64,000 nucleotides of DNA from Caballeronia sp. TF1N1 (GTDB lineage Bacteria > Pseudomonadota > Gammaproteobacteria > Burkholderiales > Burkholderiaceae): positions 620,001 through 684,000 of the forward strand of contig NZ_CP084626.1 in assembly GCF_022878925.1 (NCBI RefSeq), written 5' to 3'. This document shows, piece after piece, positions 9,924-18,878 of the stretch. The notes under the pieces are model-generated. The model made no database searches and was not told the origin of the DNA. It was given only the letters and a program-made list of their open reading frames with translations. The stretch's first letter is position 1. Every line of letters starts with the position of its first letter. The translations under genes and the position numbers were made by a program.

Positions 9924-10874
9924 ATGGATATTTTCATCCAGCAGGTCCTCAACGGTCTGGTGCTTGGCAGCATTTACGCCATCATCGCACTGGGCTATAC
10001 GATGGTGTACGGGATTCTCGGCATCATCAACTTCGCGCACGGCGACGTGCTGATGGTGGGTGCCATGGTCGCGCTGTCGGCCATCGGCGTGATGCAGAAT
10101 CACGCGCCGGGCATTCCCGGGCCGATCATGCTGACCATCGCGCTTGTGATTGCCGCCGTGGTCTGCGCGGTGGTGGGCTACACGATCGAAAAGGTCGCGT
10201 ACCGTCCGCTTCGTAAAGCGCCGCGTCTCGCGCCGCTGATCACCGCGATCGGCGTGTCCATTCTCTTGCAGACGCTCGCGATGATGATCTGGGGCCGCAA
10301 TCCCCTCGCGTTCCCGCAGTTGCTGCCGACCGATCCGATCAACGTCATCGCCGCCGACGAAACCCGTCCGGGCGCGGTGATCTCGATGACCGAAATCGTC
10401 ATCATCGTGGTCGCGTTCCTCGTGATGGGCGGCTTGCTCCTTCTCGTGCACAAGACCAAGCTCGGCCGCGCCATGCGCGCAATCGCCGAGAACCCAGGCG
10501 TTGCATCGCTGATGGGCGTGAACCCGAACTTCGTGATTTCCGCGACCTTCATGATCGGCTCGGCGCTTGCCGCACTCGCCGGCGTGATGATCGCCTCCGA
10601 ATACGGCAATGCGCACTTCTACATGGGCTTCATCCCCGGTCTCAAGGCGTTCACGGCGGCGGTGCTGGGCGGCATCGGCAACCTGGGCGGCGCGATGGTC
10701 GGGGGCGTGTTGCTGGGTCTCATCGAACAGTTGGGCGCCGGTTATATCGGCAACCTGACAGGCGGCGTCTTCGGCAGTAACTATCAAGACGTGTTCGCCT
10801 TCATCGTGCTGATCATCGTGCTCGTGTTCCGTCCGTCGGGTCTGCTCGGCGAACGTGTCGCGGATCGCGCTTAA
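9924..10874 (+). CDS. livH: Branched-chain amino acid ABC transporter permease LivH
   Basis: A 316-residue, very hydrophobic inner-membrane permease. It opens with MDIFIQQVLNGLVLGSIYAI and the typical ALGYTMVYGILGIINFAHGD segment, and near the C-terminus has the EAA-like sequence KAFTAAVLGGIGNLGGAMVG that contacts the ATPases. The ATG at 9924 is preceded by AAGGAG at 9912-9917; upstream sequence in frame is not hydrophobic and is unlikely to be translated. It is the first gene of livHMGF, with 24 bases to livM. Confidence 0.96.
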   Translation: MDIFIQQVLNGLVLGSIYAIIALGYTMVYGILGIINFAHGDVLMVGAMVALSAIGVMQNHAPGIPGPIMLTIALVIAAVVCAVVGYTIEKVAYRPLRKAPRLAPLITAIGVSILLQTLAMMIWGRNPLAFPQLLPTDPINVIAADETRPGAVISMTEIVIIVVAFLVMGGLLLLVHKTKLGRAMRAIAENPGVASLMGVNPNFVISATFMIGSALAALAGVMIASEYGNAHFYMGFIPGLKAFTAAVLGGIGNLGGAMVGGVLLGLIEQLGAGYIGNLTGGVFGSNYQDVFAFIVLIIVLVFRPSGLLGERVADRA

Positions 10875-10898
10875 CCCTCGCGTGAGGAGCTAAAAAAT

Positions 10899-12068
10899 AT
10901 GACTTCGATTCAACCGATTGAGCCGTCCACGACGCTCATTCCCGAGAAAAACGCGACCCGCAAGCTGGTGGTCGGCGTCATCACCACGGTGCTCGTGATC
11001 GCGGCGCCGATGATCATCGGCGCGGCAGGCGGCAACTACTGGGTGCGCGTGCTCGACTTCGCGATGCTCTACGTGATGCTCGCGCTGGGCCTGAACGTAG
11101 TGGTCGGTTTCGCCGGCCTGCTCGATTTGGGCTACATCGCGTTCTACGCGGTCGGCGCTTACGTCGCAGCGCTGCTGTCGTCGCCGCAACTGACCTCGCA
11201 GTTCGAGTGGATCGCGCATCTCGCGCCGGGCGGTCTGCACGTGCCGTTCCTCATCATCGCGCCGTGCGCGATGGCGCTGGCCGCGACCTTCGGTGTGCTG
11301 CTCGGTGCGCCGACGCTTCGTCTGCGCGGCGACTACCTCGCCATCGTGACCTTGGGCTTCGGCGAGATCATCCGGATCTTCATGAACAACCTCGATCGTC
11401 CGATCAACATCACGAACGGTCCGAAGGGCATCACCGGTATCGATCCGGTGACCGTCGCGGGCTTCAACCTCTCGCAGACGCACACGTTCTTCGGCATGAA
11501 GTTTCCGTCCGTGTACATGTATTACTACCTCTTCGTGCTCGGCGCGTTGCTGGTGATCTGGGTGTGCACGCGCTTGCAGCACTCGCGTATCGGCCGGGCG
11601 TGGGCCGCTATCCGCGAAGACGAAATCGCCGCCAAGGCAATGGGCATCAACACGCGTAACGTAAAGCTGCTGGCCTTCGCGATGGGCGCGTCCTTCGGCG
11701 GTCTGTCGGGCTCGATGTTCGGCGCGTTCCAGGGCTTCGTGTCGCCGGAATCGTTCACGTTCTGGGAATCGATCGTCGTGCTGGCGTGCGTGGTGCTCGG
11801 CGGCATGGGCCATATCCCGGGCGTGATTCTCGGCGCGGTGCTGCTTGCCGTGTTCCCCGAATTCCTGCGCTCGACCATGGGTCCGCTGCAGAACGCGATC
11901 TTCGGTCATCAGATCGTCGATACCGAAGTCATCCGCCAGTTGCTCTACGGTCTCGCGATGGTGCTGATCATGCTGTATCGCTCGGAAGGCCTGTGGCCGG
12001 CCCCGAAACACGAAGACAAGATCGCGAAGATCGCGAAGCGCGGCAGCAAGAAGCCAGTGCGCGCCTAA
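10899..12068 (+). CDS. livM: Branched-chain amino acid ABC transporter permease LivM
   Basis: The second permease subunit, 389 residues, with about ten membrane segments. It shows the LivM signatures LALGLNVVVGFAGLLDLGYI, LRLRGDYLAIVTLGFGEIIR and ESIVVLACVVLGGMGHIPG (the ATPase-coupling loop). It pairs with LivH to form the channel. The basic tail KIAKIAKRGSKKPVRA is cytoplasmic. SD-like GAGGAGC lies just upstream and livG follows after 15 bases. Confidence 0.96.
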   Translation: MTSIQPIEPSTTLIPEKNATRKLVVGVITTVLVIAAPMIIGAAGGNYWVRVLDFAMLYVMLALGLNVVVGFAGLLDLGYIAFYAVGAYVAALLSSPQLTSQFEWIAHLAPGGLHVPFLIIAPCAMALAATFGVLLGAPTLRLRGDYLAIVTLGFGEIIRIFMNNLDRPINITNGPKGITGIDPVTVAGFNLSQTHTFFGMKFPSVYMYYYLFVLGALLVIWVCTRLQHSRIGRAWAAIREDEIAAKAMGINTRNVKLLAFAMGASFGGLSGSMFGAFQGFVSPESFTFWESIVVLACVVLGGMGHIPGVILGAVLLAVFPEFLRSTMGPLQNAIFGHQIVDTEVIRQLLYGLAMVLIMLYRSEGLWPAPKHEDKIAKIAKRGSKKPVRA

Positions 12069-12083
12069 ACGGGGAACTCAAAG

Positions 12084-12860
12084 ATGAGCGAAAAGCAAAC
12101 GCGACTGTCCGTGAAGGGCGTCAACAAGCGCTTCGGCGGGCTGCAGGCTTTGTCGGATGTCGGCCTCGAAATCAAGGCGGGCGAAATCTACGGTCTGATC
12201 GGTCCGAACGGCGCGGGCAAGACCACGTTCTTCAACGTGATCACGGGCCTTTACACGCCGGATTCGGGCGTGTTCAAGCTCGATGGCGAAGCCTATACGC
12301 CGACGGCGGTGTATCAGGTGGCGAAGGCGGGCATTGCGCGCACGTTCCAGAACATCCGGCTCTTCGGCGGCATGACCGCGCTCGAAAACGTGATGGTCGG
12401 ACGCCATGTGCGCACGAAGCACGGTCTCATCGGCGCGGTGTTTCAGACGCCGTCCGAGCGGCGCGAAGAGCGCGAGATCAAGGAGCGCGCGCTCGAGCTG
12501 CTCGAATACGTGGGCGTGCTGCAATACGCCGATTACACGTCGCGCAATCTGTCGTACGGCCACCAGCGGCGTTTGGAAATCGCGCGCGCACTGGCGACCG
12601 ATCCGAAGCTGCTCGCCCTCGACGAACCGGCCGCCGGCATGAACGCGACGGAGAAAGTGGAGCTTACGCGTCTGCTCGACAAGATCCGTAGCGACGGCAA
12701 GACGATTCTGTTGATCGAACACGACGTGAAACTCGTGATGGGATTGTGCAACCGCATGACGGTGCTCGATTACGGCAAGGTGATCGCCGAGGGTCTGCCG
12801 CAGGACGTGCAGAAGGACCCGAAGGTGATCGAGGCATATCTGGGTGCGGGGGTGCATTAA
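12084..12860 (+). CDS. livG: Branched-chain amino acid ABC transporter ATPase LivG
   Basis: A 258-residue ABC ATPase. Walker A is GPNGAGKTTFFN (about residue 38), the signature is LSYGHQRRLEIARALA and Walker B LLALDEPAAGMNATEK, followed by the switch histidine in LLIEHDVKLVMGLC. The insert between Walker A and signature (RTFQNIRLFGGMTALENVMVG) is characteristic of LivG rather than LivF. Its stop overlaps the livF start as TAATG, giving the usual one-to-one ATPase pair. Confidence 0.96.
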   Translation: MSEKQTRLSVKGVNKRFGGLQALSDVGLEIKAGEIYGLIGPNGAGKTTFFNVITGLYTPDSGVFKLDGEAYTPTAVYQVAKAGIARTFQNIRLFGGMTALENVMVGRHVRTKHGLIGAVFQTPSERREEREIKERALELLEYVGVLQYADYTSRNLSYGHQRRLEIARALATDPKLLALDEPAAGMNATEKVELTRLLDKIRSDGKTILLIEHDVKLVMGLCNRMTVLDYGKVIAEGLPQDVQKDPKVIEAYLGAGVH

Positions 12861-13582
12861 TGGCGACGCCAAGCGCAATGTTGAAGGTCAAGGGTTTGCA
12901 GGTGAACTACGGCGGCATCCAGGCGGTGAAGGGTGTCGATCTGGAAGTCGGACAGGGCGAACTCGTCACGCTGATCGGCGCGAACGGCGCCGGCAAGACC
13001 ACGACGATGAAGGCCATCACCGGTCTCAAGCCGTATTCGGGCGGCGACATCGAATACATGGGTCAGTCGATCCGTGGCGTGCCGACGCACGAGTTGCTCA
13101 AGCGCGGTCTTGCCATGGTGCCGGAAGGCCGCGGCATCTTCGCGCGCATGTCGATCCTGGAAAACATGCAGATGGGCGCCTATCTGCGCAACGACGCCGA
13201 CCAGATTCAGAAGGACACCGACCGCATGTTCGGCTTCTTCCCGCGTCTGAAGGAGCGCGCATCGCAATATGCGGGAACGCTGTCGGGCGGCGAACAGCAG
13301 ATGCTCGCCATGGCGCGCGCGTTGTTGTCGCGTCCGAAACTGCTTCTGCTCGATGAGCCGTCGATGGGTCTTTCACCCATCATGGTCGAGAAGATTTTCG
13401 AGGTGGTGCGGGAGATTTCGTCGGAAGGGCTGACGGTGTTGCTCGTCGAACAGAACGCGCGTTTGGCGTTGCAGGCGGCGAATCGCGGCTACGTGATGGA
13501 CTCGGGCGTGGTCACCATGTCCGGCGACGCCAAGATCATGCTCGACGATCCGAAGGTGCGTGCCGCGTATCTCGGCGAGTAA
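12860..13582 (+). CDS. livF: Branched-chain amino acid ABC transporter ATPase LivF
   Basis: A 240-residue ABC ATPase with Walker A GANGAGKTTTMK, the LivF-type GLAMVPEGRGIFARMSILEN segment, signature LSGGEQQMLAMARAL and Walker B LLLLDEPSMGLSP. The start at 12860 uses the last base of the livG stop; the open frame continues upstream only inside livG. An in-frame ATG seven codons later (MLKVKG) is an alternative. It ends the transporter operon, with a terminator 19 bases on. Confidence 0.95.
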   Translation: MATPSAMLKVKGLQVNYGGIQAVKGVDLEVGQGELVTLIGANGAGKTTTMKAITGLKPYSGGDIEYMGQSIRGVPTHELLKRGLAMVPEGRGIFARMSILENMQMGAYLRNDADQIQKDTDRMFGFFPRLKERASQYAGTLSGGEQQMLAMARALLSRPKLLLLDEPSMGLSPIMVEKIFEVVREISSEGLTVLLVEQNARLALQAANRGYVMDSGVVTMSGDAKIMLDDPKVRAAYLGE

Positions 13583-13601
13583 ATAGTGCTTGAGTCGTTC
13601 G

Positions 13602-13629
13602 AAAGCCCTTCCACGGAAGGGCTTTTTTT
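13602..13629 (+). terminator. Rho-independent terminator after livF
   Basis: Complementary arms AAAGCCCTTCC and GGAAGGGCTTT (13602-13624), then a T run. The arms also face the convergent GNAT gene. Confidence 0.9.
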
Positions 13630-13662
13630 ATAGCCGCGTTTATAGAGACGTTTATAGCCGCT
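13627..13662. repeat. Three tandem 12-bp units at the GNAT gene 3' end
   Basis: TTTATAG recurs at 13627, 13639 and 13651, exactly 12 bases apart. The outer units read TTTATAGCCGCG and TTTATAGCCGCT, the middle one TTTATAGAGACG. On the minus strand the unit covers the last two codons and stop of the GNAT gene, so the gene terminus is repeated beyond itself. Confidence 0.85.
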
Positions 13663-14074
13663 TGCCGAGGCTCACGACTTCATCCATCCGATACCCGAGC
13701 TTTTCATAGAAGCCGCGTAGTTCGGTCTTGACCGCGAGTATCTGCAGATTCACTTTCGGGCATCCGCGTGCCGCGAGCGCTTCTTCGGCATGGCGCATGA
13801 GCGTTGCGCCATAGCCGCGCCGGCGTAACGCGGGCGCCACGGCCAGCGAATAAACCCAGCCGCGATGACCGTCGTAGCCGGACATCACCGTGCCGACCAC
13901 GCGGTCCTCGACCGTTCCGACGAAGAACAACTCCGGCTGCGTGCTCATCTTGTTGGCGATCGACAATGCCGGATCGCGCTGCGGCCGCGATGCATCCGCG
14001 TATTCGGGGAAGACATCGCGCCACAGGGCGATCACGGCTTCGCGATCGCTTGCATCGAACGTACGGATGATCAC
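13652..14074 (-). CDS. GNAT family acetyltransferase, YpeA-like
   Basis: A 140-residue GNAT protein. The acetyl-CoA site is visible as [20 protein letters not shown] (about residues 73-92), the R/Q-x-x-G-x-G/A loop of the fold, and the C-terminal [19 protein letters not shown] strand is typical of the small YpeA-type members. It transfers an acetyl group to an amine; the acceptor cannot be told. The start ATG overlaps the stop of the upstream aminotransferase gene (ATGA), so the two are coupled, which suggests a link to amino acid metabolism. Confidence 0.88.
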   Translation of the reverse strand: MIIRTFDASDREAVIALWRDVFPEYADASRPQRDPALSIANKMSTQPELFFVGTVEDRVVGTVMSGYDGHRGWVYSLAVAPALRRRGYGATLMRHAEEALAARGCPKVNLQILAVKTELRGFYEKLGYRMDEVVSLGKRL

Positions 14075-15255
14075 AGCGCATCCAGCACGGTGCGCAGCAT
14101 TTTCAGCATTTGGTCGATCTCGTCCTTCGTCACGTTCAGCGCGGGCATGAAGCGCAATAGATTCGGACGCGCGGCGTTGAGCAGCAGGCCGTCGGGTTGC
14201 AACAGACGCGCCTTTTCGACGATCTGCGGACCCTTGTCGCTATCGAGCAGAAGCGCGCGCAACAAACCTTCGCCGCGCTCGCCCCTGAAGCCGCGCTCGG
14301 CGGACAGCTTCAACAACTCGGACTTCAGATATTCGCCACGCTCGCGCACGCCTTCGAGAAAGCCGGGCGCGACGAGTTGCGAGATCACCGAGTAACCCAC
14401 TGCCGTCATCAACGGATTGCCGTTGTAGGTGCCGCCCTGATCGCCCGGTTCGAAACATTCGATTGCCGCCGTCGAAAGGAGCGCTGCCAGCGGCACGCCA
14501 CCGCCAATACCCTTGCCGAGCGTCATGATGTCCGGCTCGATGCCCGACAGTTCGTAGGCGAAGAGCGTTCCCGCGCGGCCGCATCCGCTTTGCACTTCAT
14601 CGACGATCAAGAGCAGGTTGTGTTGCTTCGTCAGATCGCGCAATTGCTGCATGAATTCGCGCGTGGCCGGAATCACGCCACCTTCGCCCTGAATCGGTTC
14701 GAGCATCACGGCGACGGTCTTTTCCGTGATGAGCTTTTCCACCGATGCGATGTCGTTCAGATCGGCCTTCGGAAAGCCCGGCACTTGCGGTGCGTAGATG
14801 GTGTCCCAGCCCGGCTTGCCGCTTGCCGACATGGTCGCGAGCGTGCGGCCATGGAAACTGTGGTCGAACGTGATGATTTCATACGCGCCGTTTTTGAACT
14901 TGCGTCCCCACTTGCGCGCGAGCTTGATCGCGCCTTCGTTGGCTTCCGCGCCGCTGTTGGCGAAGAACACCTTGTCGAAGCAACTGTTGGCGGTGAGCAG
15001 ACCCGCGAGCTGCGCCATAGGCGCGTTGTAGAACGCGGGCGACGGGTTGATGAGCGTGCGCGCCTGCTTTTCCAGTGCTTCGATCATGCCTTCGTTGCAA
15101 TGGCCGAGCGAATTGACAGCCCAGCCCTGAATGAAGTCGAGATATCGCTTGCCGGTGTTGTCGTAAATCCAGGAGCCTTTGCCGTGCGTGAACACGATCT
15201 CGGGGCGGTTCGTGATGTACATCAGCGAATCGACGGGGTACTCATTGAAATTCAT
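14071..15255 (-). CDS. argD: Acetylornithine/ornithine-type aminotransferase, ArgD-like
   Basis: A 394-residue class III PLP aminotransferase. Visible signatures are [20 protein letters not shown] (cofactor phosphate site), [40 protein letters not shown] and the PLP lysine in [14 protein letters not shown]. These fit ArgD (N-acetylornithine aminotransferase in arginine synthesis), though related succinylornithine and 4-aminobutyrate enzymes share them. I start it at 15255 ([13 protein letters not shown]), preceded by GGAG at a nine-base spacing; the open frame upstream looks non-coding. It is the first gene of a pair with the GNAT gene. Confidence 0.88.
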   Translation of the reverse strand: MNFNEYPVDSLMYITNRPEIVFTHGKGSWIYDNTGKRYLDFIQGWAVNSLGHCNEGMIEALEKQARTLINPSPAFYNAPMAQLAGLLTANSCFDKVFFANSGAEANEGAIKLARKWGRKFKNGAYEIITFDHSFHGRTLATMSASGKPGWDTIYAPQVPGFPKADLNDIASVEKLITEKTVAVMLEPIQGEGGVIPATREFMQQLRDLTKQHNLLLIVDEVQSGCGRAGTLFAYELSGIEPDIMTLGKGIGGGVPLAALLSTAAIECFEPGDQGGTYNGNPLMTAVGYSVISQLVAPGFLEGVRERGEYLKSELLKLSAERGFRGERGEGLLRALLLDSDKGPQIVEKARLLQPDGLLLNAARPNLLRFMPALNVTKDEIDQMLKMLRTVLDAL

Positions 15256-15313
15256 GACAGCAGGCTCCACGAAAGCAGTGACGAAGGAAAGGAAGCGAGA
15301 AGAACGGCGAGCC

Positions 15314-15346
15314 GAAAAAAACAAAAGCCACGGATATCCGTGGCTT
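15314..15346 (-). terminator. Minus-strand terminator downstream of the 2Fe-2S reductase
   Basis: A perfect palindrome, arms AAGCCACGGA and TCCGTGGCTT (15325-15346), followed on the minus strand by a T-rich run. It separates the reductase gene from argD, but lies about 215 bases past the reductase stop; I see no gene in between. Confidence 0.75.
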
Positions 15347-15562
15347 CATTTCTTGCGCGTTGAACAAACCGAACCTTTGCGCGCAAATGCGTGACGAGCC
15401 AGCGGCATCCCTAGGGAAGCGGCGAGCAGCGACGTCGAAGTGCGCGAAGGTGAATCAGGATCGAGTTCATTCGCGAAGGATACGTTATCAAGTTCCCGCC
15501 TGTAAACCGTGCGCGCGAATTTTTATCCGCGCGCAGGTTCGCAGGCTGGCACCTTTGGCGAT

Positions 15563-16594
15563 TCAGACCGGATGCGCGAGATCCGCCGCGCTCGTGAACG
15601 AGTCCGCGTAGAACTCGTCTTCCGGCAAGCGATGATGCAACGTGAAGTCGCGCTGCGCCGATTCCACCATCACCGGCGCGCCGCACGCGTACACCTGATG
15701 AGCGCTCAAGTCTGGCAGATCTTCGATGACAGCACGATGAACGAACCCCGTGCGGCCGGTCCATGCGTCGTCGGCGTCGGGTTCGGAGAGCACCGGCACG
15801 AACTTGAAGTTCGGCACTTCGCGCGCCCATTGCTCGGCAAGCGCCATCATGTAGAGGTCTTTCTTGCGACGGCCGCCCCAGTAGAGTGTCATCGGGCGAT
15901 TGAGGTTCTTGAACACCGCATGCTCGATGATCGCCTTGATCGGCGCGAAGCCCGTGCCCGACGCGAGCAGCACGATGGGCTTGTCGGATTCGTCGCGCAG
16001 AAAGAACGTGCCGAGCGGACCTTCGAAGCGCAGGATGTCGCGTTCCTTCATCGCGCCGAAGACGTGGTCCGTGAACGTGCCGCCGGGCATGTGACGCACG
16101 TGCAGTTCGAGCGGGCCTTCGTGATGCGGCGGACTCGCCATCGAATAGCTGCGACGTTTGCCGTCCTTCAGAATGAATTCGATGTACTGCCCCGCGAGAT
16201 ATTGCAGACGTTCGTTGGCGGGCAGTTGCAGTTTCAGTTCGATGACGTCGTCGGCCTTGCGTTCGAGCGCGTTCACGCGGCAGGGCAGCTTCTTCACCTG
16301 CACGTCGCCGACACCCGCGACTTCGCGCACGTCGATGGTGAGATCGGTCTGCGCGGTCGCGCAGCAGAAGAGCGCCATGCCGCGCGTTTTTTCGTCGTTC
16401 GAGAGGGCGGACGAAGAATGCGGCGCCTGCTCGATTTCGCCCTGGACCACGGACCCCTTGCAGGAGCCGCACGCGCCGTTCTTGCACCCGTAAGGCAGAC
16501 CGATACCCTGGCGCAAAGCGGCCGTCAGGACCGGTTCATCGGGTTCCACCTGAAACTGCCGGCCGCTTTGCCGGAGCGTTACATTGAAAGCCAT
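15563..16594 (-). CDS. 2Fe-2S ferredoxin/FAD/NAD(P)H oxidoreductase
   Basis: A 343-residue flavoprotein reductase. The N-terminal plant-type ferredoxin domain holds a 2Fe-2S cluster through cysteines at about 37, 42, 45 and 77 (YGCKNGACGSCKG and LFCCAT). Then follow the FAD-binding RSYSMASPP segment, the NAD(P)-site LLASGTGFAPIKAI and the C-terminal YACGAPVMVES. The architecture is that of the reductase components of oxygenases, and database entries of this type are often named CDP-6-deoxy-3,4-glucoseen reductase. No sugar or oxygenase genes are nearby, so that name should not be taken literally: an NAD(P)H-dependent electron donor is all that is supported. Confidence 0.87.
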   Translation of the reverse strand: MAFNVTLRQSGRQFQVEPDEPVLTAALRQGIGLPYGCKNGACGSCKGSVVQGEIEQAPHSSSALSNDEKTRGMALFCCATAQTDLTIDVREVAGVGDVQVKKLPCRVNALERKADDVIELKLQLPANERLQYLAGQYIEFILKDGKRRSYSMASPPHHEGPLELHVRHMPGGTFTDHVFGAMKERDILRFEGPLGTFFLRDESDKPIVLLASGTGFAPIKAIIEHAVFKNLNRPMTLYWGGRRKKDLYMMALAEQWAREVPNFKFVPVLSEPDADDAWTGRTGFVHRAVIEDLPDLSAHQVYACGAPVMVESAQRDFTLHHRLPEDEFYADSFTSAADLAHPV

Positions 16595-16662
16595 AGATCG
16601 AATTCTTGCTGTCTCGTGAAGGAGTGTTCCGTGCGATGCCGCGAGTCATGGAGCCGTCGACA

Positions 16663-17685
16663 ATGACTGCCGCGGATACAATGCTCGGCATGATCGCCAC
16701 TCGAACTTTGCGCCGCTCGCGCGTGCTTGTCGTCGGATGCGGCGATGTCGGCATGCGCGCGTTGCCGCTTCTGCAAAACCGCGCCGCCGCGCCGCGCGTG
16801 ATCGCGCTTACGCATCATCCTGAACGCGCGGGCGAGTTGCGTGCCGCGGGCGCGCTGCCCATTGGCGGCGACCTCGACGCGCGCCGGTCGCTGCGGCGCC
16901 TGGCCGGTATTGCGAAGACGGTCTTGCATCTCGCGCCGCCGCAACGCGATGGCGCCGCCGATACCCGCACGCGTGCGCTCATCGCCGCGTTGCGCGCACC
17001 GCGCCGCTCCGTCGCGCGTGGCCCGATGCAACCGGGTTCGCGCATTGTCCGAAGGTCGTTCATTGTACCCGACGCCTCTTTCGCGACGGGCACGCGCTTC
17101 GTGTACGCGAGCACGACGGGCGTCTACGGCGATTGCGCCGGCGCGCATATCGATGAAACGCGGCGCGCGCGTCCGGAGAACGAGCGCGCCCGGCGCCGCG
17201 TATCGGCGGAACGGCAACTGCGGCATGCAGGCGCGACGAGCGGCTGGCACGTGTCGATCGTGCGGATTCCGGGAATTTATGCGGCGAATCGTTTGCCCGT
17301 GGCGCGCATCGAGAAGCGCATGCCGGCGCTTCTGGCGAGCGAGGACGTCTACACGAATCACATTCACGCCGACGATCTCGCGGCCATCCTCGTGCGCGCG
17401 CTCGAACGCATGCGGCCGCAAAGAGTCATCAACGCATCCGACGATACGGACCTGCGCATGGCCGACTATTTCGATCTCGTCGCCGATGCCTACGGACTGC
17501 CGCGCGTGCCGCGCATCTCGCGCGAGGAAGCCGCGACGCAGCTCGAACCGGTTACGCTTTCGTTCATGCGCGAATCGCGACGACTCGCCAACGCGCGCCT
17601 GAAGCGCGAGCTCGGTTACGCGCTGCGTTATCCGACCGTTTCCGACTTCCTGCGCGCGACGGCAAGCGAGCGCGCGGCCCGCTAA
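16663..17685 (+). CDS. SDR-family NAD(P)-binding protein, YeeZ-like
   Basis: About 340 residues with an N-terminal nucleotide-binding motif VLVVGCGDVGMRAL and the later RFVYASTTGVYGDCAGAHID, the S...Y-x3 region of extended short-chain dehydrogenase/epimerases, then VRIPGIYAANRLP and HIHADDLAAIL. Similar proteins are usually annotated as NAD-dependent epimerase/dehydratase; substrate unknown. It runs divergently from the 2Fe-2S reductase. The start is uncertain: ATGs at 16663, 16681 and 16690 are in frame and none has a clear ribosome-binding site. The Rossmann fold begins a few residues after the last. The stop codon overlaps the stop of the convergent small membrane gene. Confidence 0.78.
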   Translation: MTAADTMLGMIATRTLRRSRVLVVGCGDVGMRALPLLQNRAAAPRVIALTHHPERAGELRAAGALPIGGDLDARRSLRRLAGIAKTVLHLAPPQRDGAADTRTRALIAALRAPRRSVARGPMQPGSRIVRRSFIVPDASFATGTRFVYASTTGVYGDCAGAHIDETRRARPENERARRRVSAERQLRHAGATSGWHVSIVRIPGIYAANRLPVARIEKRMPALLASEDVYTNHIHADDLAAILVRALERMRPQRVINASDDTDLRMADYFDLVADAYGLPRVPRISREEAATQLEPVTLSFMRESRRLANARLKRELGYALRYPTVSDFLRATASERAAR

Positions 17686-17858
17686 ATGAGCGCGGGCAAG
17701 GTTTCGAGCAGGATGAAGCACATCAGCGCGCCGATCAACGCGCCGATCAGATTCGGCGAATACTTGTGCCGCATGTGCATGGCGACGGCCAATGCCCCGA
17801 TAAGAACAACGCTCAGTGCGGCGAACGCGATCAGCGCAACGGTGGTGTGGGCGAACAT
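17682..17858 (-). CDS. Small two-helix membrane protein, 58 residues
   Basis: A short minus-strand frame begins MFAHTTVALIAFAALSVVLI and ends ILLETLPALI. It has two clear hydrophobic segments (about residues 6-27 and 36-56) joined by a basic loop MHMRHKYSPN, which should face the cytoplasm. A strong ribosome-binding sequence, GGAGGG, stands five bases before the ATG. Its last bases overlap the stop of the convergent SDR gene. I do not recognise a family. The clean start signal and perfectly hydrophobic pattern argue for a real gene rather than a chance frame; the plus-strand frame over the same bases lacks both. Confidence 0.72.
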   Translation of the reverse strand: MFAHTTVALIAFAALSVVLIGALAVAMHMRHKYSPNLIGALIGALMCFILLETLPALI

Positions 17859-17980
17859 GATGCCCTCCTGCTTTTTTGATAGTCATTCTGGTGTCCGTGC
17901 TTTGAGTATATGAATACGGACGCCGGAAAGCATGCTGCGGTGCAACGCCTCGCGTTCAGGGCTTACACCGATTTGCAGGA

Positions 17981-18838
17981 TCAATGCGCGCCGATAAACG
18001 CGGCGACATCGGCCAGAATCGGGGAATTTGCGTGTGCCGACGCGGTGAAGGCATCGACGATGCGCCCGTGGTCGTAGCCCGGATAGCGCTTGAGCTCGAC
18101 GCTATCGTCGTGCGCGCGCAACGCCGCGGCGAAGCGCTCGCTGTTGCGCGGATCGACGACGTTATCGGCGGTGCCGGTGGCGAGAAGCATCGGCGGCTCG
18201 TTGCCGGAAATGAAGTCGATCGGCAGCGTTTCGGCGCGCTCCGCTGCCGGAAAGATGTCGCCCATGTGCGGCTCGGACGGAATGGCGACATACGGCCCGG
18301 CGAGCCCGATCATGCCGCGCAACGATTCCTTCGCCATGCCTTGCGCTTGCAGATAGCGGCCGTCGGTGGCTAGCATCGCCGCGATATGCGCGCCCGCCGA
18401 ATGTCCCATCACGAAGATGCGCTCCGGGTCGCCGCCGAACTCATGCGCGTGATCGCGCGCCCAGCGCACCGAGGCGGCGGCATCGGCAAGGAAGCCAGGG
18501 AAGACGGTTTCCGGATATACGCGGTAATCCGGCGTCACCGCGACGAAGCCGCGTTGCGCGAGCGCGTCGGCCACGCCGCGCGAATCGGCGCGCTGGCCGG
18601 CTTGCCAGCTTCCGCCGTAGAAATACACGATCACCGGACGCGCATGTTGCGAGGCCTCTTCGGGCGCGTAGACGTCGAGCCGTTGCCGCGAAGTCGGGCC
18701 GTAGGGCAGGCCGTCGGCGAGCTCTTCGTCATCGGACGCGGCCGTGACTGCCGTTGCCCACGCGCGCGACGGACCGAAGCCCGCAGCGCACGCCGCCAGT
18801 GCCAGAGTGATGAAGCGCCGTCTCGCCGCGAGTTGCAT
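17981..18838 (-). CDS. Exported alpha/beta hydrolase (carboxylesterase-like)
   Basis: A 285-residue protein with a twin-arginine-type signal MQLAARRRFITLALAACAAG ending near AWA. The mature part has RLDVYAPEEASQHARPVIVY, the oxyanion HGG-like loop YFYGGSW, and the nucleophile elbow GHSAGAH, placing it in the alpha/beta-hydrolase family near carboxylesterase/BD-FAE types. The late GYDHGRIVDAF carries the likely catalytic histidine, and LLATGTADNVVDPRNS the acid. It would act in the periplasm on an ester not identifiable here. The start at 18838 fits the signal peptide; the frame further upstream has no signal. It lies 40 bases downstream of rsuA. Confidence 0.85.
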   Translation of the reverse strand: MQLAARRRFITLALAACAAGFGPSRAWATAVTAASDDEELADGLPYGPTSRQRLDVYAPEEASQHARPVIVYFYGGSWQAGQRADSRGVADALAQRGFVAVTPDYRVYPETVFPGFLADAAASVRWARDHAHEFGGDPERIFVMGHSAGAHIAAMLATDGRYLQAQGMAKESLRGMIGLAGPYVAIPSEPHMGDIFPAAERAETLPIDFISGNEPPMLLATGTADNVVDPRNSERFAAALRAHDDSVELKRYPGYDHGRIVDAFTASAHANSPILADVAAFIGAH

Positions 18839-18878
18839 GATGTCGTCGACCCTGAAAGTGATCGGCGCGCAGCCGATG

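Noticed and set aside
15347..15562. A possible small gene between the reductase stop and its terminator
   Set aside because: No frame has both a start signal and protein-like composition. I read it as an untranslated 3' region.
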